DNA of 64,000 nt from Sphingobium xenophagum NBRC 107872 (GTDB lineage: Bacteria > Pseudomonadota > Alphaproteobacteria > Sphingomonadales > Sphingomonadaceae). The stretch's first letter is position 1. Each line of letters opens with the position of its first letter. Below, in pieces: positions 1 through 7,753 of this stretch. The notes under the pieces were generated by a model, which was given only the letters and a program-made list of their open reading frames with translations, was not told where the DNA came from and ran no database searches. Location of the stretch: the NCBI RefSeq assembly GCF_000367345.1, contig NZ_BARE01000006.1, forward strand, positions 124,001 through 188,000, given 5' to 3'. The position numbers and the translations under genes are program-made.

Positions 1-2686
1 GCCGTTCGATGGCTTCGCGGCACTGCACCACATTGCCATCGTCGTCATAGGCAGGCCGCGACGCGAGGTTGCCATCGCCGTCGGTGAAGCTCTCATGGAG
101 CTGGGTCGGGAAGCTGTGAAGCAGGTAGTCCAAGACATATTCACGCGGTGTGATGTCGACCTGAACGTTATTCCATTCGCCCGGATCGATGTCGGCGAGG
201 CGGCGCGACAGCAGCGCTTCCCCTGTCGAGACAATTTGCACCACGGCGGAATGGCCATCGGCCAGCCCCTGGTCGATCGCGGCGATCAAAGTCGGCGTTT
301 TCATCGCGGTGATCAAGTGATTGAAGAAGCGCTGCTTGGCAGATTCGAACGCCGAGCGTGCTGTCGACTTGGCTTGGCGGTTGAGCGTGCCTTCGCTGCT
401 GCTGGTGACATTCGCAGCCTCTAGCGCGGCGTCGAGATTGTTGTGGATCACCTGAAAGGCCCCGGCATAGGCATCGTAGATTCGGACCTGGTCGGGGGTC
501 AATTGATGTTCGACGAGCTCATATTCGACGCCTTCGTAGGAGAGCGACCGGGCGGCATAGAGGCCGAGAGCCTTGAGGTCGCGCGCCAGCACTTCCATCG
601 CTGCGACCCCGCCCTCCTCGATGGCCGCGACGAAGTCAGTGCGCTTGTCGAACGGAAAGTCCGTGCCACCCCAGAGGCCAAGCCGCTGGGCATAGGCTAG
701 GTTTTCGACGGTCGTCGCGCCAGTCGCGGAGACATAGAGGATGCGGGCATCGGGAAGCGCATGTTGCAGCCGCAGCCCGGCACGCCCCTGCAGAGAAGGA
801 GCAGAATCGCCCCGATCTGATTTGCCGCCACCGGCATTCTGCATGGCATGGCTTTCGTCGAAAACAATGACCCCGTCGAAGTCGGTCCCCAGCCAATCGA
901 CGATCTGCTGGACCCGCGAAACACGGTTCTCACGCGCGTCGAAGCGTAGCGTGGCATAGGTCGTAAAAAGGATGCCCTGCGCGAGGCCAATGGGCGTGCC
1001 CTGACGGAAGCGGGCGAGTGGGGTGACGAGTAGAGGCTCTTGCCCCAGGGCCTTCCAGTCGCGCTGAGCATCTTCGATCAGTTTGTCGGACTTGGAGATC
1101 CAGACCGCCCGCCTGCGGCCCTTGAGCCAGTTGTCGAGCAAAATGCCCGCAACTTGACGACCTTTGCCTGCGCCCGTGCCGTCGCCGAGGAACCAGCCTT
1201 TGCGGAACCGGACTGCGGTGTCGCAGTCATCTGGCGCGGCTTCGACCCTGTCCCAGGTTGCATCCACCAACCAGTTGCCAGAGAGATGGTCGGCATGGGC
1301 GTCGCCCGCATAGATCACCGATTCAAGCTGGGCATCGGACAGCAGTCCCTGTTCGACGAGACCCACGGGCAGATGCGGGCAATAGCTCGGTTTGGGCGGT
1401 GCAACCGAGGACATCGCCGCCGATTGCACCAATCGCGTCGGATGCGGTCGGGCACCGGCGATGCGGATCGATTGGAGCGTGTAGGGCTCATAGAGCGTGT
1501 CGGAGAGTTTGCCGTCGCTGGGAGACTGCCAGTTGATCAACTCATATTCGAGGGACACGCCTGATGGCTCAGGTGACAGAACGGGAGCCAATCGCGGCTT
1601 CGAACCTGCCGGTTTGATGGCTGGCGAGCTGCGGGGGAGGACCAGCGGTTGGATTGCCGATGCCGTGATTGGCTGACGCGGCGGCAAGTTGGCGATAAAC
1701 CATCGCAGCAACGTCGCGAGATCGGGAGCCAGCCCAAACGATGCAGAAAACTGCGCTGGATCGACTGCGGGAACCTTGTCGATCACCGTCAACCGTGTCT
1801 CGACCGATGTGCCATGCGGTGCGAAGACGCTGCCAGCTATGGTGGCGGTGAACACCACGCGGGCCTTGTCCTGCAGCCGGACGAAGCCGTCGCGCCATGC
1901 CTTGTGGTCGTGCGCGCAGTTCGCCCCGGTTATTGCAACGAGCCGACCGCCACTGCCAAGCCGCGCAACCGCCGAGGACAGATGCCGGAAGGCTGCGTCG
2001 GCCACATCGGTCTCGACATGAAGCGCGGTCGAGAATGGCGGGTTCATGACGATGCAGCTCGGCACCAGATCTGCGTCGAGCCGGTCATGGATCTGCGCGG
2101 CGTCGTGCATCGACACAGGTTGGCCATCGAACAGCTTTCCGAGCAGTGCCGCACGCACCTCTGCAACTTCGTTCAGTACCAGCCTGCAACCGGCCATCTC
2201 GGCTTGGATTGCCAGCAATCCCGTGCCCGCCGAGGGTTCGAGTACCAGTTCTCCTGGACGGAAGCCTGCCGCAAATCCAGCCACCCATGCAAGGCCCAGC
2301 GGCGTCGAAAATTGCTGGTAGGCCTGCATTTCTTCGCTGCGACGGGTCTGGGTCGGAGCAAGTCGGGCAATGCGCTCGACGAGTTTGAGCCGTTCGAACG
2401 GATCGGCGGTCTTGGCGTGGATCGCTGGACCATAGCGCCGCATGAACAGCAACTGCGCGACCTCGACCGCTTCGTAAGCGGCCTTCCAGTCCCAGGTGCC
2501 GCTTGCATCGCTTGCGCCAAAGGCGGATTGCATCGCGGTGCGAATGGCAGGGGCGTCGATCCGGCGACCGGCGGCAAAATGGCCGAGAAGGTCATGGGCT
2601 GCAGCAACGATGCAGGCGGCGGTTTGAGCAGGACAAGCGGAGGCAAGCGGGCGCGCGGAGGCACCCGCCAATGGCGAGTTGGTCAT
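1..2686 (-). CDS. Strawberry notch-like methylase/helicase fusion (3' part cut by window edge)
   Basis: The frame is open from ATG at 2686 to the window edge, giving the first 895 residues. The start has an AAGGA ribosome site about nine bases upstream. The N-terminal part has a class I methyltransferase fold, with the SAM-loop-like EPSAGTG near residue 160 and the catalytic NPPF at residues 215-218. The second part is a superfamily 2 NTPase: Walker A GDGTGAGKGRQ at 501-511 and Walker B DESH at 610-613. This architecture is the bacterial strawberry notch family. It recalls phage P1 DarB-type methylase-helicase proteins, which protect incoming DNA from restriction; that role is inferred here. 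It is the last of a leftward gene set with the ParB-like and DUF932 genes. Confidence 0.88.
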   Translation of the reverse strand, partial: MTNSPLAGASARPLASACPAQTAACIVAAAHDLLGHFAAGRRIDAPAIRTAMQSAFGASDASGTWDWKAAYEAVEVAQLLFMRRYGPAIHAKTADPFERLKLVERIARLAPTQTRRSEEMQAYQQFSTPLGLAWVAGFAAGFRPGELVLEPSAGTGLLAIQAEMAGCRLVLNEVAEVRAALLGKLFDGQPVSMHDAAQIHDRLDADLVPSCIVMNPPFSTALHVETDVADAAFRHLSSAVARLGSGGRLVAITGANCAHDHKAWRDGFVRLQDKARVVFTATIAGSVFAPHGTSVETRLTVIDKVPAVDPAQFSASFGLAPDLATLLRWFIANLPPRQPITASAIQPLVLPRSSPAIKPAGSKPRLAPVLSPEPSGVSLEYELINWQSPSDGKLSDTLYEPYTLQSIRIAGARPHPTRLVQSAAMSSVAPPKPSYCPHLPVGLVEQGLLSDAQLESVIYAGDAHADHLSGNWLVDATWDRVEAAPDDCDTAVRFRKGWFLGDGTGAGKGRQVAGILLDNWLKGRRRAVWISKSDKLIEDAQRDWKALGQEPLLVTPLARFRQGTPIGLAQGILFTTYATLRFDARENRVSRVQQIVDWLGTDFDGVIVFDESHAMQNAGGGKSDRGDSAPSLQGRAGLRLQHALPDARILYVSATGATTVENLAYAQRLGLWGGTDFPFDKRTDFVAAIEEGGVAAMEVLARDLKALGLYAARSLSYEGVEYELVEHQLTPDQVRIYDAYAGAFQVIHNNLDAALEAANVTSSSEGTLNRQAKSTARSAFESAKQRFFNHLITAMKTPTLIAAIDQGLADGHSAVVQIVSTGEALLSRRLADIDPGEWNNVQVDITPREYVLDYLLHSFPTQLHESFTDGDGNLASRPAYDDDGNVVQCREAIER

Positions 2687-2733
2687 GATATAGATCCTTT
2701 GGATTGGGGAAGTTGTGCGGTCCGGAGCAGCGT

Positions 2734-2949
2734 TCAGGCTGGCGGAATGTAGGTTTCGTAAGGGTTGCCGGGCGCAAGATGGCCAAATGGCGTCATCACG
2801 TTATCGCCGTTATCACGGCCAACTGCGCACAGAACGTAGCGGGTTTCGCCGCTGGCGACCTCGGTGCATTCCATCAACGCGAGATCGCCAGCTTTGGCGG
2901 CCTTCATCAGCGTTTCGAAATTGGCGCGGGCATAGTCAGGGATCGCCAC
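2734..2949 (-). CDS. DUF6117 family small protein
   Basis: A 71-residue acidic protein that begins VAIPDYARANFETL and ends NPYETYIPPA, the pattern of the DUF6117 family found on sphingomonad plasmids and integrative elements. I chose the GTG start at 2949 because GGGGAGA lies seven bases upstream. An upstream in-frame ATG would only add unconserved residues. The start overlaps the end of the preceding gene by 14 bases, which suggests translational coupling. The biochemical role is unknown. It lies 47 bases before the methylase/helicase gene, in the same direction. Confidence 0.75.
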   Translation of the reverse strand: MAIPDYARANFETLMKAAKAGDLALMECTEVASGETRYVLCAVGRDNGDNVMTPFGHLAPGNPYETYIPPA

Positions 2950-3454
2950 GGCTGATCTCCCCATTGGCTGCGGCTTCCGTGTAGAAGCGGTCGAACAGCG
3001 TGTGGGTTGATTCCGACCGGATCGTGCTGGCGGTGATGAGCATGGCGAGCCCGCCGAAGCCATCGGGCCGCATTTTCGAACAGGTGAACGCCATGGTGAC
3101 GGTCAGATGGTCGAGATCGGACGAGCGGCGCACGATGTCCTGCAGCACGTCGGCCCACAGGTCGCCGCACATGTCGAGGTCAATGTCGTCCTCGCCCAGG
3201 ATGGCGTCAGGCTGCTCGTCGATCAGCTGTTGCGCCAGGCGGCTGGCTTCATGCGTGGCCGCGCCGAGCGCAGCCCGGGCTTCGACCGCCGGCAACGAGA
3301 TCAGATCTCTCGCGCCGTCTTCGCTGCAATAGTAAGCGCTTTCTCCGTCGAGTTCCTCTTCGAATAACTGCGCCAGGAACAGTCGCTCGATCGGCAACAT
3401 GGCGGCAAGCGGGATCATCGGATCAATCACCGTTGGGGTGTAATAGTCGGCCAT
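2936..3454 (-). CDS. Conserved hypothetical protein of mobile-element module
   Basis: A 172-residue acidic protein starting MADYYTPTVIDPM. ATG at 3454 is preferred over an upstream in-frame ATG because AGGAG sits seven bases before it. I see no signal peptide, membrane segment or catalytic motif. The sequence is rich in Asp and Glu, with a predicted helical middle (an ELDGESAYYC stretch, then LISLPAVEARAALG). It is transcribed with the ParB-like gene upstream and DUF6117 downstream. I do not recognise a function. The conserved neighbours suggest a role in maintaining or transferring the element. Confidence 0.7.
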   Translation of the reverse strand: MADYYTPTVIDPMIPLAAMLPIERLFLAQLFEEELDGESAYYCSEDGARDLISLPAVEARAALGAATHEASRLAQQLIDEQPDAILGEDDIDLDMCGDLWADVLQDIVRRSSDLDHLTVTMAFTCSKMRPDGFGGLAMLITASTIRSESTHTLFDRFYTEAAANGEISRGDP

Positions 3455-3520
3455 CGCGTGGCTCCTTCGCATGTCGGAAATGGGGCGCGGGACGGCATGG
3501 TGCCGCCCCGCGCGAGAGGT

Positions 3521-5614
3521 TCATTCGGCAGCGATCGCGTATGCGTCGTCAACCTCAGCCTGTTCGGCATCGCCGTCTTCGGCACCGACATCGCCATTGA
3601 GGAAGTCGGGCAGGTCTGCGATTTCTTCGCTCGCCGTTTCGACGGCCGGCAGCCGCAGCGGTTCGGGGAGCCAACCCGTGCCTACGAGCAGCCGTTCGGC
3701 CTCGCGCGCCATGTCGTCCTTCTTCAGGTGCTCGATTAGTACGGCGGTGGCATCTCCCTTGGCTTCGCGCACGGCCTCGATGATCCGGGGCTTGGTCACG
3801 CGGCCGAGGTAGTTGTCGACCGTCGGCGTCCAGCCCGCTTCGGCCATGTCGAGCCCGACCACAGCCGCGAGTGCGTCGGCGGCGCCAATCCGCTGGGCAA
3901 TGCCGTGCGCGGAAACCTGCCCGCCGTAACCCTTAACTGGCTCGAACAGCGCATTGACCCCTTGGCTGACGCAGTGCGCGAGCAGCGCCATCTGCTCGTC
4001 GTGGGCGAGTGCGGTCAGCGCATCCCACAGCGCGCCGGGTTCGTCGGGGAGCCGCTCAGACCACTGATCGTGGCGTTCCTGAATTGCCACGCTCCACGAG
4101 GTTTCGCGAAGGTTTGGCGCGACATTGCCAAGCCAGGCCTGGGTCACACCGATCTGCACACAGCCAGACTGCCCATGCGAGCGGAATACTGACAGGCACA
4201 ATGCGTGCAGCAGAGCGGTGAAGGCCGCATCCGGTGAATTTGCGAGTGCATCGCGCAGCGCCACAGTGCGCACCGCAGTCAGTTCGGAGACGAGCCGATC
4301 CGGCAGCGGACGGATGGCATCATCCTCGTCATCTGCGGCCCGCTCGTCCTGCGCCTGACCGGCGACCATGATTGCCGGACCGGATGCCTGGTTGGCACCC
4401 TCAGCAGCGACCGTCGCATCATTGCAATCGGCAGCCGGCTCATCCTCGGGCCGCACATAACCCCGGTCGATCCGAAGCCGTCCATCGTGGGTGAGCGAGA
4501 CGAACACGCCAGCGCGTGCCTGCTCTTCGGGTTCGAAGACGATGGGGCGAGATGTCAGAGGCGTCATTTCAGCGTCGATCTCAGTCAACCGGGCATCGAC
4601 CTCATCGGGCAGGTCGCAGCCATCGCGATATTGCTCGCCGATGGCGTCATATTCTTCAACGAGCGCGTCGAGCCGGGCTTGCTCCTCGTCGGTCAGCGGA
4701 ACGGTGGTGCCGGTGATGCGACGGTTGCCGCGTTCGCAGCCGAAGGGCAGATCGATGGCGGCCTCAACCCATTTCCAACCTTCGGCGCCGATCTCCTGCG
4801 CCACTTCGGACAGCTTTTCGTTCACGAGCAGTTCGACCAGCGCCGGATCCTGCAGCCAGCCATCCTCATCGGTCGAGAACAGGTCGCGCATCACATAGCC
4901 GCCAGCCTCGGTGTAGGCATCGATGCCGATGAACCGCACGCGACGGTCGTTGGCGGCGATGGCGTCTTCGGTCAGCAAGCGGCGGATGTGGTAGGCGGGA
5001 ACGTGTTGGCCCTGGTTGATCTGTTCCCAGACTTGCTCTTGGCGGGCATGGTTGTCGGTAACCGAGAAGGCCATGAGCTGTTCGAGCGTAATGCCATCCT
5101 CGCCGTAGACATCGAGCAACGTGGGCGAGACCGAAGCAAGCCGCAGCCGCTGCCGCACCGTCGAGACCGAAACGAAGAAGCGTGCCGCGATGTCATCTTC
5201 CGACAGACCTGCCTCGATCAGCGCGCTGAAAGCGCGGAACTGGTCGAGCGGGTGAAGACCGACGCGCATGACGTTCTCAGCGAGCGAATCCTCCTCGGCG
5301 ATGCCGGCTTCGCGCACCACGCAGGGAACCGGCTGGTCCTTCGCCATCCGCTTGGACTTCACCAGCAGTTCAAGCGCGCGGAAGCGGCGGCCGCCCGCCG
5401 GAACCTCAAACATACCGGTCTCCTTGCCACCATCGTCGAGCATGGCACGGACGTTGAGGCTCTGGAGCAGGGTGCGGCGATAGATGTCGTCGGCCAGATC
5501 CTCGATCGAGAGGCCCGCCTTCACGCGCCGGACGTTCTTCTGGCTCAGCACCAGCTGGGAAAAGGGGATGTCGCGCGAGGAACTGAGCACGAGCTTGGGT
5601 AAAGACTTGGTCAT
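3521..5614 (-). CDS. Large ParB/RepB/Spo0J-type DNA-binding protein
   Basis: The protein has 697 residues, about twice the length of a chromosomal ParB. The N-terminal ParB/Srx-like domain (residues about 15-115) has the box-II-like motif GGRRFRAL and then ENVMRVGLHPLDQFRAF, matching the ENxxRxxLxPxE stretch of ParB. A helix-turn-helix follows (SEDDIAARFFVSVSTVRQRL, about 135-155). The long acidic C-terminal half is specific to the large plasmid/ICE forms. There is no ParA beside it, so a role in transcription or DNA processing is as likely as partition. GGAG lies seven bases before the ATG. The gene is preceded by a structured leader also found upstream of the DUF932 gene. Confidence 0.85.
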   Translation of the reverse strand: MTKSLPKLVLSSSRDIPFSQLVLSQKNVRRVKAGLSIEDLADDIYRRTLLQSLNVRAMLDDGGKETGMFEVPAGGRRFRALELLVKSKRMAKDQPVPCVVREAGIAEEDSLAENVMRVGLHPLDQFRAFSALIEAGLSEDDIAARFFVSVSTVRQRLRLASVSPTLLDVYGEDGITLEQLMAFSVTDNHARQEQVWEQINQGQHVPAYHIRRLLTEDAIAANDRRVRFIGIDAYTEAGGYVMRDLFSTDEDGWLQDPALVELLVNEKLSEVAQEIGAEGWKWVEAAIDLPFGCERGNRRITGTTVPLTDEEQARLDALVEEYDAIGEQYRDGCDLPDEVDARLTEIDAEMTPLTSRPIVFEPEEQARAGVFVSLTHDGRLRIDRGYVRPEDEPAADCNDATVAAEGANQASGPAIMVAGQAQDERAADDEDDAIRPLPDRLVSELTAVRTVALRDALANSPDAAFTALLHALCLSVFRSHGQSGCVQIGVTQAWLGNVAPNLRETSWSVAIQERHDQWSERLPDEPGALWDALTALAHDEQMALLAHCVSQGVNALFEPVKGYGGQVSAHGIAQRIGAADALAAVVGLDMAEAGWTPTVDNYLGRVTKPRIIEAVREAKGDATAVLIEHLKKDDMAREAERLLVGTGWLPEPLRLPAVETASEEIADLPDFLNGDVGAEDGDAEQAEVDDAYAIAAE

Positions 5615-5620
5615 GGGTTT

Positions 5621-5700
5621 TCTCCATGACGGGCCGCCGGGAGCCTCTCTCTCGGCCTCGACCCGTCACGAAGCGAAGCGCCGCCCTTTCACTCTGGAGA
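5621..5700 (-). ncRNA. Structured 5' leader, probable radC RNA motif (copy 1)
   Basis: On the minus strand this leader precedes the ParB-like gene. The arms TGACGGG (5662-5668) and CCCGTCA (5627-5633) pair. Between them is GAGAGAGAGGCTCCCGG. A near copy lies upstream of the DUF932 gene at 6957-7030. The sequence and the neighbours (mobile-element DNA-binding genes) fit the radC RNA motif, a candidate cis-regulatory RNA in front of antirestriction, RadC and integrase genes. The family name is recalled and was not searched. Confidence 0.6.
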
Positions 5701-5742
5701 AGGCAGCGCCGCGCTGGAGAAATACCGGGATGGTGTCCGGGA

Positions 5743-6948
5743 TCAGTGCACCCGGTCGAGCAGCTTCTTCGCCTTGCCCTCCATGTCGAGGCGGGCATCC
5801 TGATGCGCCTTGTCGCGCGCCAGCGCGGTGATGCCCTGCACAAAATCGAAGATCGATTCCGGCGGACGGCCTTCCTCGGCCAGCACGGTCTCGATGATCT
5901 TGCCGGTCTCGGCCTTGGAGAAGCCGCGGTTCCGCAGGAAGTCACTGCGATCTTCGTCGGTCCGAGCGACGATGCGCTCCCGTGCCGCCTTGATGCCGTT
6001 GACGAAGGGCTGCGGCGAGGAGTTGGCGAACCCTTCCAGGGCCGGTGCGGCTTCGTGGGCAAAGCGGTTCGCCGCATATTTGCTATGGCGGATGCTGATT
6101 TCCTCGAAGTCTTCCACGCCCCAGAGGTTCCGGTTCTGGCAGACGGCGCGGAGGTAGAAGCTTGCCATGCCAAGCGTTTTGGCCCCAACCTCGGAGTTCC
6201 AGCAGTAGAAGCCCCGGAAATAGAGATCGGGCGACCCATCGGGCAGGCGTCCTGCTTCGATCGGGTTGAGATCGTCGACCAGGAACAAGAAAACGTCCCG
6301 GTCTGATGCGTAGAGCGTGGTCGTGTCGCGGGTGATGTCGACGCGGGGATTGTAGACGCCAGTCGACCAGTCGAGCACGCCCGGCACCTTCCAGCGCGTG
6401 TCGCCGGTGCCATTACCTGCGATCTTCTGCACCGCTTCGACGAGTTCATGGTCGTAGATCCGGCCGTAATCGGGGCCGGTCACAGCGCGCAGTTCCAGCC
6501 TTCTCCCAGAAACAGGATCGTCGGTTTCCAGTGTTTTGATCTGCTCGGCCCTGTTTGTGGTCAGACCATATTGCAGGTTGATCGCCGCGAGCGGGGCCGG
6601 AAGCTGGCGGAGATAGGCTGCTGGCGCGCCGACCTGACTTGCCAGTTGGCCGAAGCTCCAGTGGGTCGGCGTGACCGGCGCATCGCTGCCTGGCAGGATC
6701 AGCGCCAGGCGCTCGGGGTCGTTGCGGTTTGCCTCGACATGGATCAGGGCGCTTTCGACCACCCGGGTCCGACTGCGCTCGGAACGCCCGCGCACGGATC
6801 GGGCCAGATCGCCAAGCGAGAGAAACCGCTCGTCATCGGGCCGCGAGAACCATTCTGACGAAACCCGACCGACGCGCTGGCCGCGGGAAACATCAACCTT
6901 ATAACCACCGCTCACATCGCGGCGCGCATCCAGAACCTGCATATTCAT
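5743..6948 (-). CDS. DUF932 domain-containing protein
   Basis: A 401-residue cytoplasmic protein of the phage/plasmid DUF932 family. Recognisable stretches are THWSFGQLASQVGAPAAYLR near residue 95, LRAVTGPDYGRIYDHELVEA near 150, and FYCWNSEVGAKTLG near 245. Members are common on conjugative elements, and their biochemistry is poorly known. The ATG at 6948 has GGAGG eight bases upstream. The gene lies first in the leftward set and has its own copy of the structured leader. The next gene (ParB-like) has the other copy, so the two may respond to the same signal. Confidence 0.87.
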   Translation of the reverse strand: MNMQVLDARRDVSGGYKVDVSRGQRVGRVSSEWFSRPDDERFLSLGDLARSVRGRSERSRTRVVESALIHVEANRNDPERLALILPGSDAPVTPTHWSFGQLASQVGAPAAYLRQLPAPLAAINLQYGLTTNRAEQIKTLETDDPVSGRRLELRAVTGPDYGRIYDHELVEAVQKIAGNGTGDTRWKVPGVLDWSTGVYNPRVDITRDTTTLYASDRDVFLFLVDDLNPIEAGRLPDGSPDLYFRGFYCWNSEVGAKTLGMASFYLRAVCQNRNLWGVEDFEEISIRHSKYAANRFAHEAAPALEGFANSSPQPFVNGIKAARERIVARTDEDRSDFLRNRGFSKAETGKIIETVLAEEGRPPESIFDFVQGITALARDKAHQDARLDMEGKAKKLLDRVH

Positions 6949-6956
6949 GGGGAAAC

Positions 6957-7030
6957 CTCCATGACGGGCGGCCGGGAGCCTCTCTCTCGACCCTCATCCC
7001 GTCACGGCGAAGCCCGCCATCCTCTTACTC
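6957..7030 (-). ncRNA. Structured 5' leader, probable radC RNA motif (copy 2)
   Basis: This is the second copy of the leader, directly upstream of the DUF932 gene. The arms TGACGGG (6998-7004) and CCCGTCA (6962-6968) enclose the same GAGAGAGAGGCTCCCGG core as copy 1. Flanking bases differ, but the stem and its distance to the ribosome site are kept, as expected for a conserved RNA. Confidence 0.6.
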
Positions 7031-7392
7031 TAACCTACCCATGCTTCTCATTGCGCGAGCGACCAGCGAGATTGCCAAAGCAGGAAACCGCACCCTGAAA
7101 GGAGGCGGAGATTGGTCCATTGCTCGTGCAGGCGGAAAGCCGGGGCTTGTCGGATTTCCGAGCTCGCGCGTGACACCATGACCGCCGGTTCAGAGTGCTT
7201 GCAGGGCCATTCTCTTCAAAACGCCGCGCCCTCAGGAGCAAGGCCAACGGCCTTGCGGAAAAGAGCGCGTCGCCAGCCCCGCTCCGCTTCTCGGGGCGTT
7301 GCGGGGTGAGCCCCGCAGAAGGGGTAGCCGGAGACAGCACAGCGGCTCCGGCTCAGGGGAAGGCATTCCCCAAATCTCATATCGTTCCCGTT
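7031..7392. other. Intergenic region with divergent promoters; no gene supported
   Basis: This gap separates the leftward DUF932 set from the rightward nuclease gene pair. It contains two short hairpins, AAGGCC-AC-GGCCTT near 7240-7256 and GCGGGGTGAGCCCCGC near 7302-7317. An open frame from 7195 reads into the next gene, but its first 66 residues have no domain-like pattern and no ribosome site, so I treat it as leader. No RNA gene was recognised. Confidence 0.45.
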
Positions 7393-7746
7393 ATGTTTAC
7401 TTTGCAGCAGCCTCGGACTATAGATATTTGTGTGAATAATCTCCGCAACTTGCCAGACCAGTTCAACATAATTCGGGAATCGCTACAATCGCGAGAGATC
7501 TTGGACGTGCTCGCTCGCGAACGCGTGGCGAATTCACAGATTCTGGCAACATGGTTGAGCAAGATTGGCCTTGGAATATCCCATCGGGCGATGGACGAAT
7601 TGCTCGATCGGATGGAGAAGGCGGCGATGGTGCGGACTGAACAGGTTGATGACTTTCGAGTGGTCCATCTGCGCCGCTTTGGCGGCGAGGTAGCGGCTGG
7701 CCATGAGAAGGTTGACTGGGTTGCGACGCCCCGCTTGCCGGAGTGA
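7393..7746 (+). CDS. Small putative winged-helix protein beside CoiA-like nuclease
   Basis: A 117-residue protein. The middle (REILDVLARERVANSQILATWL, then SHRAMDELLDRMEKAAMVRT) reads like a helix-turn-helix with a following helix, so a DNA-binding or adaptor role is plausible. I found no exact family. The ATG at 7393 has no clear ribosome site. Base composition is visibly more AT-rich here than in the neighbouring element genes, a sign of separate acquisition. It ends eight bases before the likely start of the CoiA-like nuclease, so the pair is probably cotranscribed. Confidence 0.5.
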   Translation: MFTLQQPRTIDICVNNLRNLPDQFNIIRESLQSREILDVLARERVANSQILATWLSKIGLGISHRAMDELLDRMEKAAMVRTEQVDDFRVVHLRRFGGEVAAGHEKVDWVATPRLPE

Positions 7747-7753
7747 AGTTGTA

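Noticed and set aside
1649-2752. A 367-residue plus-strand frame at the left end
   Set aside because: Antisense to the strawberry-notch gene, whose NPPF, Walker A and Walker B motifs are in frame on the minus strand.
7195-7392. N-terminal extension of the small HTH-like protein from GTG 7195
   Set aside because: The extra 66 residues are low in pattern, the region holds hairpins, and no ribosome site precedes the GTG.
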